This document shows positions 1 through 12,061 of a stretch of 64,000 nt of DNA, in pieces. Position 1 is the stretch's first letter, and each line of letters starts with the position of its first letter. Where the stretch lies: NCBI RefSeq assembly GCF_030247195.1, contig NC_080672.1:363746271-363810270 (forward strand), in the 5' to 3' direction. This stretch comes from Topomyia yanbarensis (taxonomy: Eukaryota > Arthropoda > Insecta > Diptera > Culicidae). The notes under the pieces are model-generated. The model had not been told where the DNA came from. It did no database searches and saw only the letters and a program-made list of their open reading frames with translations. Position numbers and translations under genes: made by a program.

Positions 1-338
1 ATCTTCAGGGCATCAATCGGTTTTTGCTTAATAATTTTTTCCACAAGCATCAGATCGTTTTGTAGTCTTCTAGACTTTGTTTCCTTGACAAATTTCCTAT
101 AAAAATCAGACGTCCATTTATTTTAGAAGATAACGGGCGACCCTTGGAAGAATTAATTTGCAAAAGAAAATTTTCCCATACGAAATCCCATGTAAACTTT
201 AAACCGTGAGCGCAAAAATACAGTTTCACCGATCGAGCTAAAAATTTGCAGAGTTGTTCTGGGAGCTAAATGGGACCCCAAAAGTTACTCGGAGCCAAAT
301 TTTATTTTTTTCATATAATCATGTCTCACTCTAATGTG
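1..338. repeat. Interspersed repeat, inverted partner of 63242-63577
   Basis: This stretch is the approximate reverse complement of 63242-63577. The shared order includes the segment before CAAAACGATCTGATGC, the motif AGTCTTCTAGACTTTG, and the AAATCCCATGTAAACTTTAAACCG region. Similarity runs to the first base of the window, so the copy probably continues upstream. No coding capacity is seen. The family is not identified. Confidence 0.75.
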
Positions 339-624
339 CAATCGTGTGCGCAGACGCAAGCCGCTGAACGGTGGTTGATGGAATAAGGGGTCCGAATAGC
401 CTCGCACGCTCATTTCCCACAAAAGTGGCAAGCGTCTTGAACATATCTGTGATTTTCACTCAGACAAAAATCATTCCATAAAATAGGAGCCTCAAGCTTT
501 CCAAAACACTTCCCCGTTATTTTTTTCACTTTTATTTGTTGCTTTAATCACGGTTTTACCATTATAATAATTTTTGTTCTGAGGATGGCAAAAAATGAAA
601 CACGTTGTATCTCCTTCCTAAAAA

Positions 625-1275
625 AAAGCTTTTAATCCACCTTACAGTGTGATGAGACATTTCTTATAACTGTTATTACTCTCTTCGGATATTATATCGG
701 CTGAGAACATTTAGAACTTGATGTTTCGCGATGTTTTTGATAACACATACTACATGGGACAGTGGCAGGACTCAGAGAAACGCTCAAATCAGCATAGGAC
801 AACATCAGTGCTAAACCAAATCAATGGAAAAGCTGAAAAATGGTCCATAAAATAGACGAACAAACGAATTATTACTAGTGCTCTGTTAATAACATATCTA
901 AATTCTTCAATCTATGCATTGTGTAGGGAAACTGAATTTTCCTAAAGCGCGATTTTTTTTTTAAATTTGAAGTGTATACTCTCAATAGCGTTTTCTCAAA
1001 TTACCAACCCGACTGGGAACTAAGAACTGACATTGCAGCTCTTGATATCACGCTACCTCTGAAGTGCATGCGTGCATAGTTCAAACATTATTTCGAGGTC
1101 GATTTTTTTCAAAGTGTCTTTCCAGTAGTATCTGAATTGAATTTTATTGTTAATCCAATTGTCAAAGAACATATTTAAAAACTCTCAAGTCTCGTTAGGA
1201 AAAATCATTACCGCTACTGGACTTTTGTCACCCGCGCTAGTGCACTGGGTGCATGATGCTCTGAAAATCTAGTGA
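625..1275 (+). repeat. Mosquito-type interspersed repeat, copy 1, with an extra segment
   Basis: It is a direct repeat of 44515-44940. Shared landmarks are TTTTAATCCACC, CTCTTCGGATATTATATCG, GATGTTTTTGATAACACAT, GCAGCTCTTGATATC and CACTGGGTGCA. Copy 1 carries about 260 extra bases (about 751-1013) at a point where copy 2 is continuous. It is non-coding. The TTTTAATCCACC start also occurs near 45213, so these copies probably belong to one large family. Confidence 0.7.
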
Positions 1276-1789
1276 ACACAGTGAATAATAAATACAGGAA
1301 TGACCCGGTTTTATCAGGCCCATGGTGTATTTTAGGCTTTTTTGTACTAAATCGGGACATATTTCTTCCTTTATAATAAACCGAAACTGTTTAAATATTC
1401 TTCGTTAGTCCCTGTAGTCTCATAACTATGTCTGATTATTTAATTTAAATTTCTGTTAAAGGGGTCTTTCAGCCTAAAATTTAAAGTAGTTTGATTTTTT
1501 ACGATTTGCAAATCTTTAAGAAAAGCAAAATACGCTCAAGAAAGGATTTACTCGAATTCAGCTTTGTTCGTCTGCTAGAGCCCATAAAACATATGAGGCT
1601 GACAAAATCGGGGATAAACAAAATTGGACGCAGAGTAATCCGGGGGCTGATCAAATCGGGGCTTCACTTTATCATAGTAGATACGCAGTATTCGAAGAAG
1701 TTTCTTGTGGACGAGTGTAGAACGACTTTGTTTCTACTTACTTGGAGTCAGTGGCGACGCTAGAAATTCGGTTTGGTGAAAATCAAACT
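1276..1789. other. AT-rich DNA, no gene seen
   Basis: Only short chance reading frames are present, with no recognisable domain or splice structure. Confidence 0.5.
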
Positions 1790-2366
1790 AACTGTCAAAA
1801 TGGCATAATTCCGAAGCCGTCATCTTTGATGTTTTTAAGTTATGAAGAATTAATTTGTCAAAAAGATAGTAGCAGACTTCCTGTCTTTACCGAATTCGTT
1901 GAGACTGTCATTTAAAACAAGTTTGTTGAAGGCATTAATACTACGTGTAGGAAGTATATCGAGCTATAAAATGATGTTCACGAAATGCTCTTAAATCTAT
2001 TTTTTCCCAAATAACTTTTGATTGTGAGCTTCACAAACTGAAGCTTTGAATAAAAAGTAGATTTTATTGTTTATAAACAGTAGAAGAGATTTGTCATACA
2101 CAGTAAAATCATAATAGTTTATTTTAAAGGTAAATATAAATAGCCTGAAATATTTTGATACCCTGAACTCATGGAGCCTTCATGTCTTCAACAAAGTGGT
2201 TTATAATAGCACTCTCGAAAATTTTGCTGAAGTCATTAACAAAGTTAGTGTGAACAGTAAAATCTCCATAACTTGACCGGCAAAATTATTTTATCAGATG
2301 ATGTACTGGTTTTACGTTGTATATTTTATGTTGTAAAATTTTTCGAAGATACTATACCTCCGAAAG
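1790..2366 (+). repeat. AT-rich repeat related to 49195-49430
   Basis: It shares with 49195-49430 the sequences ATAATTYCGAARCCGTCAT, TTATTTTATCAGATGATGT and GAAGATACTAWACCTCCGAAA, in the same order and orientation. The R1-like element begins directly after the last of these, so R1 appears to have inserted into this repeat. No coding potential is seen. Confidence 0.6.
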
Positions 2367-2379
2367 CCCCTAGTCTGGA

Positions 2380-3860
2380 TATCCGGACATGTTCAGGATG
2401 GTGCTGCAAAATTGTCTGAATGAAGCCAATTTCCCCAAAATGTGGAAGATCCAGAAGCTGGTGTTGCTACCAAAACCAGGGAAGCCACCTGGCGATCCGG
2501 TCTCGTACAGTCCCACATGTCTGCTGGATACAATCGGAAAACTCCTGAAAAGGTCTGCTGGATACAATCGGAAAACTCCTAACAGGTTGACGAAATCCAC
2601 GGAAGGTGAGCGCGGACTGTCCAAGATGCAGTTCGGATTCCGCAAAGTAGCATCGACAGTGGATGCAATTCGGACAGTGCTAGAGAGTGCTGAGAAGGCA
2701 TCTAAACAGAAGTGAAGAGGAGATCGATACTGCGCAGCTACGAAGCCATCGCTGCAGAGAATGAGGGTTCCTGACTATCTATGCCAAATCCTGAAGAGCT
2801 ACTTCCAGAGTAGAGTGCTGCCGTACGAGACGAGCGAAGGGCACAAGTCAATGCGAGTCACAGCGGGCAGTCCAACTTATTGGAACGGGTTGTGCGATGG
2901 GCACTGCAGCTGCCCAGGAAAGTGAAAATCGTAGGTTTCGCGAATGACGTGTCACTAACGGTGATGGGTGAGACACTTGAAGAAGTGGAGGTGTCGATGA
3001 TGGAGACAATAGACGCGATCGAGAGCTGGATGAATAGGGTAAAGCTGCAAATAGCTCACCACAAGACGGAGGTGTTGTTGGTCAGCAACTACAACTACGA
3101 TGTCGGAGGGCACGTGATTGCTCGAAGCGTGCACTGAAGCATTTGGGAGTGATAATGGACGATCGGTTGAGCTTCAACAACCACGTCGACTGCGTCTGCG
3201 ACAAGTCGGCGAAGGCAACGAACGCAATAGCGAGAATCATGCCAAACGTCGGCGGCCAAGGAGCAACACGAGACGTCTGCTGAAAACCAAGCAGAATCGT
3301 AAAAAGCTGAACAGGACATTCCGGCTGATGGCCGCACGAGTCGCGAGTGCTTACAGAACAATATCATCGCAGGCAGTATGCGTTATCACTGGGATGATCC
3401 CCATCTGTATCATTCTGGCTGAGGACGTGAAATGCTACCAGCGGAAAAATGCACGTAATGCAAGGAAACTGGTCTGATTCGTTGGCTAAATGGCAGCAAG
3501 AGTGGGATAACGCGGAGAAAGTAAGGTGGATCCACCGACTCATCCCAAATGTGTCGGCTTCGGTGCATAGGAAGCATGGAGAGGTGAACTTCCATTTGAC
3601 GCAGTTTTTGTCCGGGTACTGATGCTTCCGGAAGTACTTGCATCGGTTTGGACATGCTTCATCATTCCTTTGGTCGGAGTGTGCGACTGTGCAGAAGACA
3701 CCGGAATACGTGGTCTTCGAATGCCCTAAGTTCGAAGAAGCTCGTAGGGGTATACTTGGTGTGACAGTTGACAATATAGTCGAAAAGATGTGCCACCACG
3801 AGCATACCTGAGACGTTGTCAACAGAGTAGTTACGAGTATACTCTCCGAGCTGCAGATGA
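2380..3860 (+). pseudogene. R1-like reverse transcriptase ORF2 remnant
   Basis: Several frames must be followed. The fingers read KLVLLPKPGKPPGDP then MQFGFRK, typical of R1-clade RT. The palm active site, normally F-A-D-D, reads FANDV at about 2937-2951, so one catalytic Asp is replaced. The thumb has LGVIMDDRLSFNNHVD. The C-terminal part retains KWQQEWDNAEK, HRLIPNVSA and a Cys/His block ending VVFECPKFEEARRG. Part of the fingers near 2540-2590 is duplicated (GCTGGATACAATCGGAAAAC occurs twice). Stops and frameshifts show it is dead. The clade comes from motif recognition, not a tree. Confidence 0.8.
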
Positions 3861-3889
3861 AGTGGCGAGGGGACCAACAAAGTAGCGTC

Positions 3890-4720
3890 ATTGGCAAAAC
3901 AGGTTTCGAGAGAAATTTCGCCGCCTGGGAGCTCTCCGACTTTGTAGGCTAGGTCCACCACCGGGGACCAGTTGAGTAGTACGCGACGTAGCATCGGGTT
4001 TGGGTCGTCGGGGCGTGAACCGGACGTCAGGTTTCACCGGAATCGCCGGACCGACCTCGACACCCTACCGGGTAGATCGTGAATAGGCTAGATCCACTGC
4101 CGGGGATTAGACCGAGTAGACCGCGTCGAATAGCTAGCAGTGGGTCGTTGGGGCGCTGGTGAACCGGAAGTTACGCTCCACCCGGAATCGCCAGATAGAC
4201 CTCAGCAGTAGTTCGGGACGAAGCGGGGAGCTGAATGGCTCACGGAAACCGCTCGGTTTCGGGAGAACATAGAATTCTCCGTCGGAGTAGGCTAGGTCCA
4301 TCGTCAGGAACTAGACCAAGTAGTTCGCGAACAAGTCGGGAGCTCAACGAGTAAGCGCTGCTGAATAGTTCGAGAAGGGAGTTGCGTTGCTGAATGGCAC
4401 AAGTGAGCCGAAGAGATCGGTAAATTAGACAATCTGAAGTTGCCGCCCAGATTGTTTTCGTATGGGAAGAGCACTAAGTCTCGACCCACAGCTAGCTCTC
4501 CGACTGCCATGGTCTGTGTGGATTGTGGTGAATTAGTAGTGTGTCGAGGAGTAGTACTGTAATCCTAATGAAGAAACTAAATTCAAAGTAGTTGAAATAG
4601 ATTAGATGCTATGCACATAAAATCTCTGCCGTAAGGTAGTGCCAGGGAGGAATCGGGTTCTGGGCAAGAGCAGTGGTTTTTAGCGGGTCGGGTGATGGTA
4701 AGCCCAAAACCGTTCGTTGA
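3890..4720 (+). repeat. GC-rich 3' UTR of R1 copy A with degenerate tandem units
   Basis: Three related units of roughly 150 bp contain GGCTAGRTCCA, a GGGGAYYAG-like core and GAGTAGWNCGCG (near 3947, 4086 and 4288). The same composition and order occur inverted at 51079-52080, so this belongs to the R1 family tail and not to a gene. Confidence 0.65.
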
Positions 4721-4839
4721 GTATTTTTTTGGAGGAAACTTTGCCACTGCGACCACTATTCAGGTTATCTTTTGTGGCTGCCCCTGTTTGTTCTACATGT
4801 TACAAATTGCCCGCTCAGTATTCTCAATGCTTTTTTGAA

Positions 4840-4975
4840 AGATTTTCCTGCTCTATAAAAAAACAGACACACGGATATACACAGACACACACACATACAC
4901 ACACAGTTATTGTCCCAAATCGTCGAGCTGAGTCGATTGGTATATAAGACTTGGTCTTTCGGGCCTCGGAAATAA
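4840..4975 (+). repeat. Tail of a degenerate repeat with CA-rich microsatellite
   Basis: A run of ACACA/ACATA units is followed by GTCGAGCTGAGTCGATTGGT and a TCGGGCCTCGG motif. This is the same tail structure as at 46028-46195, 49021-49175 and 54680-54750. Confidence 0.6.
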
Positions 4976-7240
4976 TTTTTGAAAGTTTGAGCGAATTCTA
5001 TACATTTCTTTTATAAAGAAATGTGAAGCGGGAAAAATCGAGTAATGAAAAATGACTAAAAAATTTCAATTTTCAATCACCATAATCCTATCCTGAACCT
5101 AAAAATCACGTAAAATTTATCTGAAAATGCATATAATTATTTTCCATGTAGCTTTTCGCATAACTTTTATGAGCAAATAACATAAATGTGCGAGATATGG
5201 TTTTGATTACATTCATTGGAATAATCACATACATTTTATATGAACTGCCGTTTAAAGTTATTAGTTTTAGACAATAGATTTCAAGCGCAATACTTATGAG
5301 CATTATTGGTTGTGATTGTAAAATTCGTGTGATATTTTAATATTTTTAGATGATTTTTCAGGCTTTATTGTAGAAAATTAAAGCTTGTTGTAAAAAAAGA
5401 ATTTAAAGTTCAAAAATGTTAATTTAATCTTACTATATCCCAATCATCTTTCCGTGTGCTCGAAGAGACGTCAGTACGAGAAGAGAAGGTTACTTTTTGT
5501 GGAACACATTCGGCGCTTGAAGAATAGTGTCACCTTCTGTAAATATATATTCAGATGAGTGGGATAAGTATTGCATTGTTGATGCATGTATTGCTAAACG
5601 ATAAAACTTACATTGTGTTTGTTCCAGATATACAAGAAATCCAAGTCGGTTAACAATTGATTAACAATTTTAAGATGTTTTTTTTCATATCTGAAAATCA
5701 TATTTATCTAACATTTATTCTTTAATTTGATGCTACAGATACCTTCGTTCATATACAATGTATCATTTTGACTATAGATAATTATTGGTGGGTCATCATA
5801 ATTTGTATGTGATTTGCACATAATTTTCAATGGATACACATAGTATGAATGTGATTGTTATCAGAGTTGAACTATGCGATTTTTCTAATAATTTTTACGA
5901 GATTTCTTGGTTCAGTGTATGCAGAAAAGCCTTTCGAATTTGAGTTGTCCGCGACGAGCTGCTGCGCGAGATTATTTAGAAATCCGTCATTTTTATTTAT
6001 TTTGACCTAAAACAATTTTTTTTCGTTGGGTAAATATATGTTCAAAAATACACCAAGGATAATTGGCGTTTTTCTGGTTGTTTTCATTAAAAAATTCCGA
6101 AAAAATTTCGCCTCAGGTAGAAACCTTTTCATGGCATTATGCACGTTCCCCGAATGTTTCGCGTTGCACTGTACATGTGTATAGGTCTCGATAACGTATT
6201 TCACGGCATGATCTGTAGAGGCATTGCAGACTAATCATGAGTCATCAAACAACTACAGAAAACGGTGAAAACGAAAAATTGTGGTCAAAATTGTTAGTCT
6301 CATTTTAGTCCGCCATATTGGAATATCCTTTTTTATTTTTTTTGGTGATCGTTGGAAGTCCTGAATCAATTTTCAAACTTTTCACGTTTTATAACTATAT
6401 TCAACTGCATTAGTCATAGATCGTGTACGTGGTTTCAGATGCGCCGCAGATTAATCAACAAAAGCTAACCGAAGCCTTTATACCGTGCAAGACACATCCA
6501 CCAATAAACAGAAAGCCATTTCTACTTCTAACTCTCTTTAAAAAAATATATTTAGAGATTTTAATTTTCGATTCCACCCGCAATGAAAAAAACATGGAAG
6601 AAAATAGTATTAAAATTCAAAAAGCTTATATTTTTGTCTTCATTTACAATTTCTTTTCAAGACGAAAAAACAAAATGGCGCCCGTGGTGGCTTTCTTTCT
6701 AAGGTTAGGTGCGCGTGGAATTCCAAAAATTTCATACATCCTGCTGACTCACGATCGATCTGAAACATAAAAAAATAATAAGGCTCTAAAGTAAACTAAA
6801 TTTATTGAAAGAATGACCTAAGAACGGGTATTAAAATTCAAATTTGACGTAATGGTACGAACTCAAAATTTGTGATCGATTTTTTAGCCCTTTTCCCACT
6901 TTAGGGCTTCACTAAAAATAGTGAATACAAAGAATTTGTTGATTTCTTCCGAGAGGTCAAAAGATGAAGTGTTTAAACTGAACTGTTTTCAAATAAAATT
7001 GCACGCAGTTTTAAAAAAATCATGTTTTGAGATAAACGCCTTTAAAGTTTTGAGAACACTTTCGATGAATTATTTGAATCTGAAGTCAGTTTTGCAAAAT
7101 TCAAAATAGCCGATAAAAAATTACTGGTATTTCAGCAAAAATCGAGAAAAGGTTTTATGATTTATAAACATGAAATTGAGTTTAATATGTGTCGTAGAAA
7201 ATTCATGATTGTCTAACCGGTTTTCTTTCTTTTTCTATTC
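4976..7240. other. AT-rich upstream DNA of vigilin, no gene seen
   Basis: No domain, intact transposon or splice-consistent exon was found. A non-coding first exon of vigilin should lie upstream of the acceptor at 7244, here or before the window, but I could not place it. Confidence 0.4.
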
Positions 7241-7244
7241 ACAG

Positions 7245-7309
7245 TGGTACTGTAAAGACTTGCTACGAATCAGGACTTTTCTTTTCAAGCAGTAAAACAA
7301 GCAGCAGTG
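7245..7309 (+). other. Dp1: 5' UTR part of the vigilin start exon
   Basis: A pyrimidine-rich tract ending TTCACAG (to 7244) is a good 3' splice site. The exon continues 65 bases to the ATG at 7310 and contains no upstream ATG. An acceptor here implies at least one upstream non-coding exon. Confidence 0.65.
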
Positions 7310-10300
7310 ATGGAGGATTCAGCAGGTTGGTTGAACTTTAATTACTTTTTCCAGACAGCTTTCAGCTTTCCGAGGATTCGGATAAGGGACCATTCAGGAA
7401 TTACGTAGCGTGAAAATTACCCAAAAGTGACTCTTCCTCCCTACAATTGTCACAAATATTGTAATCACCCCTCTTTCAGTACGTACCGAAAAAACATTGT
7501 TTTTCTTCAGCAAAAACATGGTACGTCACATTCAATGTCACAAAATTTAACTTGGTCACTACTAAATAAAGCATTGCTTGGCAAAACCCCCTAATAGAGA
7601 GGACAGATAATAAGTACCGTTTTAAGACTTTCTGGAAGAGTATGTGAAGATGGGAGCACGTCGTTTGGCAGAAGTTCGTTGGGCATAATGGTCGTTTGGC
7701 ATTATTTGAAATATACATCGAATTTTCTGTTATTAGTCGCCTAATGTGGCTTCGCCATATCGCTTTACGTTTGGTGCTGTCTGACATCGCTCCGCTTTGT
7801 CGGACTTAAATTTGGTGGCCGCCGACCCGCCGTCGGAAGCGACGGCCCCTTGCAAGCAAACCTGTGATCCACTCGTTGCTTGGAGTGGATCACAGGTTTG
7901 CTTGCAAGGGCCCGTCGCTTCCGACGGCGGGTCGGAGGCCACCAAATTTGGCGGATCCTTCAACAGTTTGCTTGCGAACTTATTTGTCATGCAGATTGAA
8001 AGGACTGCTCATGTTTGAAAGACGGAGTTAATATATGTTTTATCAGCCTAAAATTCGCCAAGGGGCTGATAAAAACGGGTTTTAACTGTATAACAGATTT
8101 CAATGTATATTTCAAATTATGCCAAACGAAAGCATGTGTCACATGCTGTTAGCCAAATGAACATTCTGCCAAATGAACTTATGTCAAACGACGTGCTACC
8201 TGTGTAGATATAAGCAAAAAACACGACAAATTTTAATAATACTTCTTTCATTCTCTCCTTCTCTTCCAGTAATTGATCAGCAGCCCACCAACTCCGCGTA
8301 CGAGCACCACCACCATATCGCCCAGGTAGCTCCGACCCCGTGCTATGACGATCTGTTCCCGGCTCTGCCGGAGAGCGCCCCGCCGCGCTTCAACAACCAA
8401 ACTATCCTGCCGGCAACGCAGAACATGCGCGTCGGCAGCTCGGTTGTGACCCAGGTCTTCATCGTACCGTCCGGTGAACGCAAGTACGACTCGGATAAGT
8501 TTGGAGAGGGCGAATCGTTGCGCACCTGTCAGAACATCATGAAGGAAACCAACGCCCATATCGAGATCTCGAGTGGCAAGGATCAATCGTTGACCTTCCT
8601 GGTGACTGGTAAGCCGAACGAGGTGATCGAAGCCCGCCGCAAGATTCTGGTACACTTCCAGACGCAGGCTAGCAAGTCGATCAGCATCCCGCGGGAGCAC
8701 CACCGCTGGATCCTCGGCAAGAAGGGTGAGAGGTTGCGCGAACTGGAGAAGATCACCGCAACGAAGATCATCGTACCACGCATTACCGATGGCTCGGATA
8801 TTATTACGATCTCCGGTACCAAGGAGGGCATCGAGAAGGCCGAGCATGAGATTCGTATCACCTCGGATGAGCAATCGCGCAAGGCGTTCGAACGGGTTAA
8901 CATCCCGAAGATCTATCATCCGTTTATTATGGGGCCGCATAACGAAAATGTCAACAAGATGATGGACGAAACCGGTGCAAAGATCAACATTCCGCCACCG
9001 TCAGTGCAGAAGGACGAAATTATCATCACTGGCGAGAAGGAGGGAGTGCTCCAGGCGAAGACCCGCATCGAAGCCATCTGCAAGGAAATGGAGAAAAAGT
9101 GCACCAGCGTTGGCGTTGAGGTTCCACGTGCTCAGCACAAGTATATTGTTGGACCAAAAGGTGCTACCATCCAGGAGATTTTGGCGATGACTGGTGTTTC
9201 TGTGGAAATGCCAGCTAGCGATGCCCCGAACGATACCATCACTCTGCGTGGCCCGCAGGATAAGCTCGGAAACGCTCTGAGCGTCGTGTACCAGAAGGCG
9301 AACTCTGTTCGCACTACGACGCTGGAGTGTCCCCAGTGGATTCACAAGTACATCATTGGACGCGAGGGCGGTCATATCAAGGAATTTACCGCTCAGTATC
9401 CGAATGTGCATGTCGAATTTAATGAGGATAGAATCAAGATCGAAGGTCCTCCAGAGCAGGTGGAAGCTTCCTCGGAGGCACTGGAGAAAATAGTCAATGG
9501 GCTAACCGAGCGTCTCACCTTTACGGAGATGGTGGTGGATCCGATTTATTGTAAGCATATTATCGGTAAAAATGGGTCCAACATCAACCGTATGAAGGAT
9601 GAGTACGAGGTGCTGATCAACATCGACGAAAAAGACCTGAAGCCGATCCGTATCGAGGGACCGGCCGATGGCGTTGAGAGAGCAAAGCAGGAGCTGCTTG
9701 ATAAGATAGCGAAACTGGAAAATGAAAAGGAAGAGTCTATCGTAATTGACCATCGTCTGTTCAAGACGATCATCGGTGCGAAAGGCGAAACGATTCGAGA
9801 GATCCGCGACAAGCATAACCAAGTGCAGATCGTCTTCCCCGGGCCGAACGACAAGTCGGACATTGTTAAGATTCGTGGACCTCGTGAGGATGTGGACAAG
9901 TGTCACAAGTATCTGACCAAATATGTTAAGGAGCTGCAGAAGAGCTCTTTCGTGATGGAGGTTCCGATCTTTAAGCAGTTCCATAAGTACATCATTGGCA
10001 AGGGTGGTGCCAATATCAAAAAGATCCGGGATGAGACTCAGACAAAGATTGATCTCCCGGCGGAGGGTGATAAGAATGAGATGATTGTTATCACTGGCAA
10101 GAAGGAGAACGTGAAGGAAGCCCGCGATCGGATTCAGAAGATTCAGGAAGAACTTGCTAACATTATCACCGAGGAGATTCAGATTCCTCCGAAGTACTAC
10201 AATTCGCTGATCGGTTCGGGTGGTAAGCTGATTTCGTCGATCATGGAGGAATGCGGTGGTGTTTCGATCAAGTTCCCTAGTCCGGAATCCAAGAGCGACC

Positions 10301-12061
10301 TGGTGGCTATTCGTGGTCCGAAGGAGGATGTCGAGCGTGCCAAGCAGCAGTTGGTGGAGTTGACCAACGAGAAGGAGCTGTCGTCCTACACGGCGGAGGT
10401 ACGTGCCAAACCGCAGCACCACAAGTTCCTGATTGGTAAGAATGGCGCTTCCATTAAGAAGATTCGTGACCTGACTGGGGCCAGGATTATTTTCCCAGGT
10501 AAAGATGAGAGTTATTTTACTTTTGAGTGTTTGGTTACTAATATTGTATCATTTTGTAGGAAACGATGAGGAGGACAAAGAGGTGATTACCATCATCGGG
10601 AAAAAGGAAGGCGTCGAAGAGGCCAAGATTCAGTTACAGGCGATTATTAAGAATATTGATAATATTGTTGAGGACGAGATCAGCGTGGAGCCGAGACATC
10701 ACAAACATTTTGTGGCTCGTCGTGGCGAGGTGCTGCATCGAATTTCGGAAGAATGTGGTGGGGTTATGATTTCGTTCCCCCGCTCGGGAATCGATAGCGA
10801 CCGAGTGACGTTGAAGGGTGCCAAGGACTGCATTGAGGCAGCGAAGGCTAGAATCCTGGAGATAGTTGAAGATTTGGTGCAAATGGTTACGATCGAGTGC
10901 ATTATCGATGCTCGTCATCATCGTATCGTAATGGGTAGGGCCGGATCAAAGGTACAGGCCGTAACGGCGGAGTATGAAGTGAGCATCAAGTTTCCGGACC
11001 GGGAGATGCAGGATGCGTATGTTGAGGAACAGCAAAATGGAGATGTTAATGGTATGGAACCCATTAGATCGTCGGACATTATTAGAATCAGTGGTCGTAA
11101 GGACAAGTGCGAAAAAGCGAAGGAAGCTTTGCTGGCACTGATTCCAGTTACGGAAGAAATTAATGTACCGTTTGATTTGCATCGTTCCTTGATCGGACAG
11201 AAGGGACGTGATGTCAGAGAGCTGATGAATACCTACGATGTGCACATCGAACTGTCCCCACAGGATCAGAGGTTGGATGTCATTAAGGTGACCGGTGCGA
11301 AGACATGTATCGAAGAGGCGAAGCTTGCCATTGCCAAGCGAATTGAGGAGCTGGAAGCGGATCGTAAGGATCGTGAACTGCGTTCGTATGAGGTCAAGGT
11401 TGAAATCGATCCGGAGTACCATCCGAAAATTATTGGCCGTCGTGGTGCTGTTGTCAACAAAATTCGTGGCGCCCACAATGTGCAGATTTCATTTCCTAAG
11501 CAGGATGACCCCATCAACAACGTTATCACCATTCAAGGTTACGAGGCTAACGCTCTCGCAGCCCGGGATGAGATTTTGGGTATCGTAGGTCAATTGAGCT
11601 CTATGTACCGCGAAGAGGTTTCGATTGACGAACGCGTTCACCGTCGTTTCATTGGTTTCAAGGGACGTCGCGTGCGCGAGATTAAGGAACAGTTCAAGGT
11701 GGAACTGAACTTCCCGCGTTTAGAAGACAAGGATCAGTCAGTCATTGTCATCATCGGGTCCAATCGGGACGATGTGGAAGCTTGTCGCGATCATTTGCTC
11801 AACTTGGAGGAAGAATTTTTGCAGGATGTAGTCACGGCTGTGCCATCGCAGCAGACTACCTTCACGCAGATACTGGAGGATTCGATGAGCAACAATCGGG
11901 AGCGCCCGAAGCACGGTTTTGTCGTGTCCGGGGCCCCATGGCAACGCAAGACTCCGAACACTCAGTCGCAGGAAGATTTCCCCGACTTTGGACTGGGGGC
12001 AGCCCCAGCCGAACCGGCTCCGAAAGCTTCGATTTCTTCCGCTTGGAATGCACGCCACTAA
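7310..12061 (+). CDS. Dp1: Vigilin, multi-KH-domain RNA-binding protein
   Basis: Coding exons are 7310-7325, 8270-10498 and 10560-12061, giving 1,248 residues (human vigilin is about 1,270). The ATG at 7310 encodes MEDSA. A CAG/GTTGGT donor and a TTCCAG acceptor at 8269 join in frame to VIDQQPTN. The 61-bp intron 2 (10499-10559, GTAAAG..TTGTAG) splits a KH domain. About 15 KH repeats fill residues 80-1170. Most carry GxxG loops (GKKG, GPKG, GREG, GKNG, GAKG, GKGG, GSGG, GRAG, GQKG, GRRG, GFKG). The first lacks the loop, and two are altered (GPHN, ARRG). The tail of about 80 residues is polar and Gln/Pro-rich. Family knowledge: vigilins bind RNA and polysomes in the cytoplasm and act in translation, heterochromatin and lipid-related roles. 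No in-frame stops are seen, and codon use is GC-richer than the flanks. Long antisense frames are shadows. Confidence 0.97.
7655..8197. mobile_element. Foldback MITE inside the first coding intron of vigilin
   Basis: The outer ends form an inverted repeat starting AGCACGTCGTTTGRCA and continuing about 80-100 bp through GAAATATACATYGAA. The left arm is about 7655-7730 and the right arm about 8095-8197, with an extra segment in the right arm. The centre holds the 142-bp palindrome listed separately. The motif TTTGGCAKAA recurs inside the arms. No clear target-site duplication is seen. It sits wholly within the intron 7326-8269 and is transcribed with vigilin if that intron is used. Confidence 0.65.
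7808..7949. repeat. Near-perfect GC-rich hairpin, 67-bp stem and 8-nt loop
   Basis: The left arm 7808-7874 pairs with 7883-7949, with only two mismatches that I can count. The loop GTTGCTTG is at 7875-7882. It is much richer in G+C than its surroundings. It lies on the sense strand of the vigilin intron, so the nascent RNA would fold into a long duplex. Confidence 0.9.

Larger units (their letters stand above)
2367..4735 (+). mobile_element. Degraded, 5'-truncated R1-clade non-LTR retrotransposon (copy A)
   Basis: The stretch holds reverse transcriptase fragments in order: fingers (2389-2715), palm (2880-3137), thumb (from about 3130) and the C-terminal region (about 3470-3800). A long GC-rich 3' tail follows. 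The last 1.3 kb is repeated in inverted orientation at 51078-52515 (copy B), which fixes the extent of the 3' untranslated region. Similarity between the copies fades near 4735. The copy is non-functional. Confidence 0.8.

Noticed and set aside
2370..2645. 91-codon minus-strand frame at the R1 fragment
   Set aside because: It is antisense to clear RT coding sequence on the plus strand.
8248..8940. 230-codon minus-strand open frame opposite vigilin
   Set aside because: It is a shadow of the vigilin coding frame. The antisense composition follows KH-domain codons, and it has no domain of its own.
9502..10422. 306-codon minus-strand open frame opposite vigilin
   Set aside because: This is the same shadow effect over the central KH repeats. 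There are no splice sites or recognisable motifs.
10505..10559. Apparent continuation of vigilin exon 2 past 10498 into MRVILLL-like sequence
   Set aside because: It is a 61-bp intron. GTAAAG and TTGTAG flank it, and removing it restores an uninterrupted KH domain.
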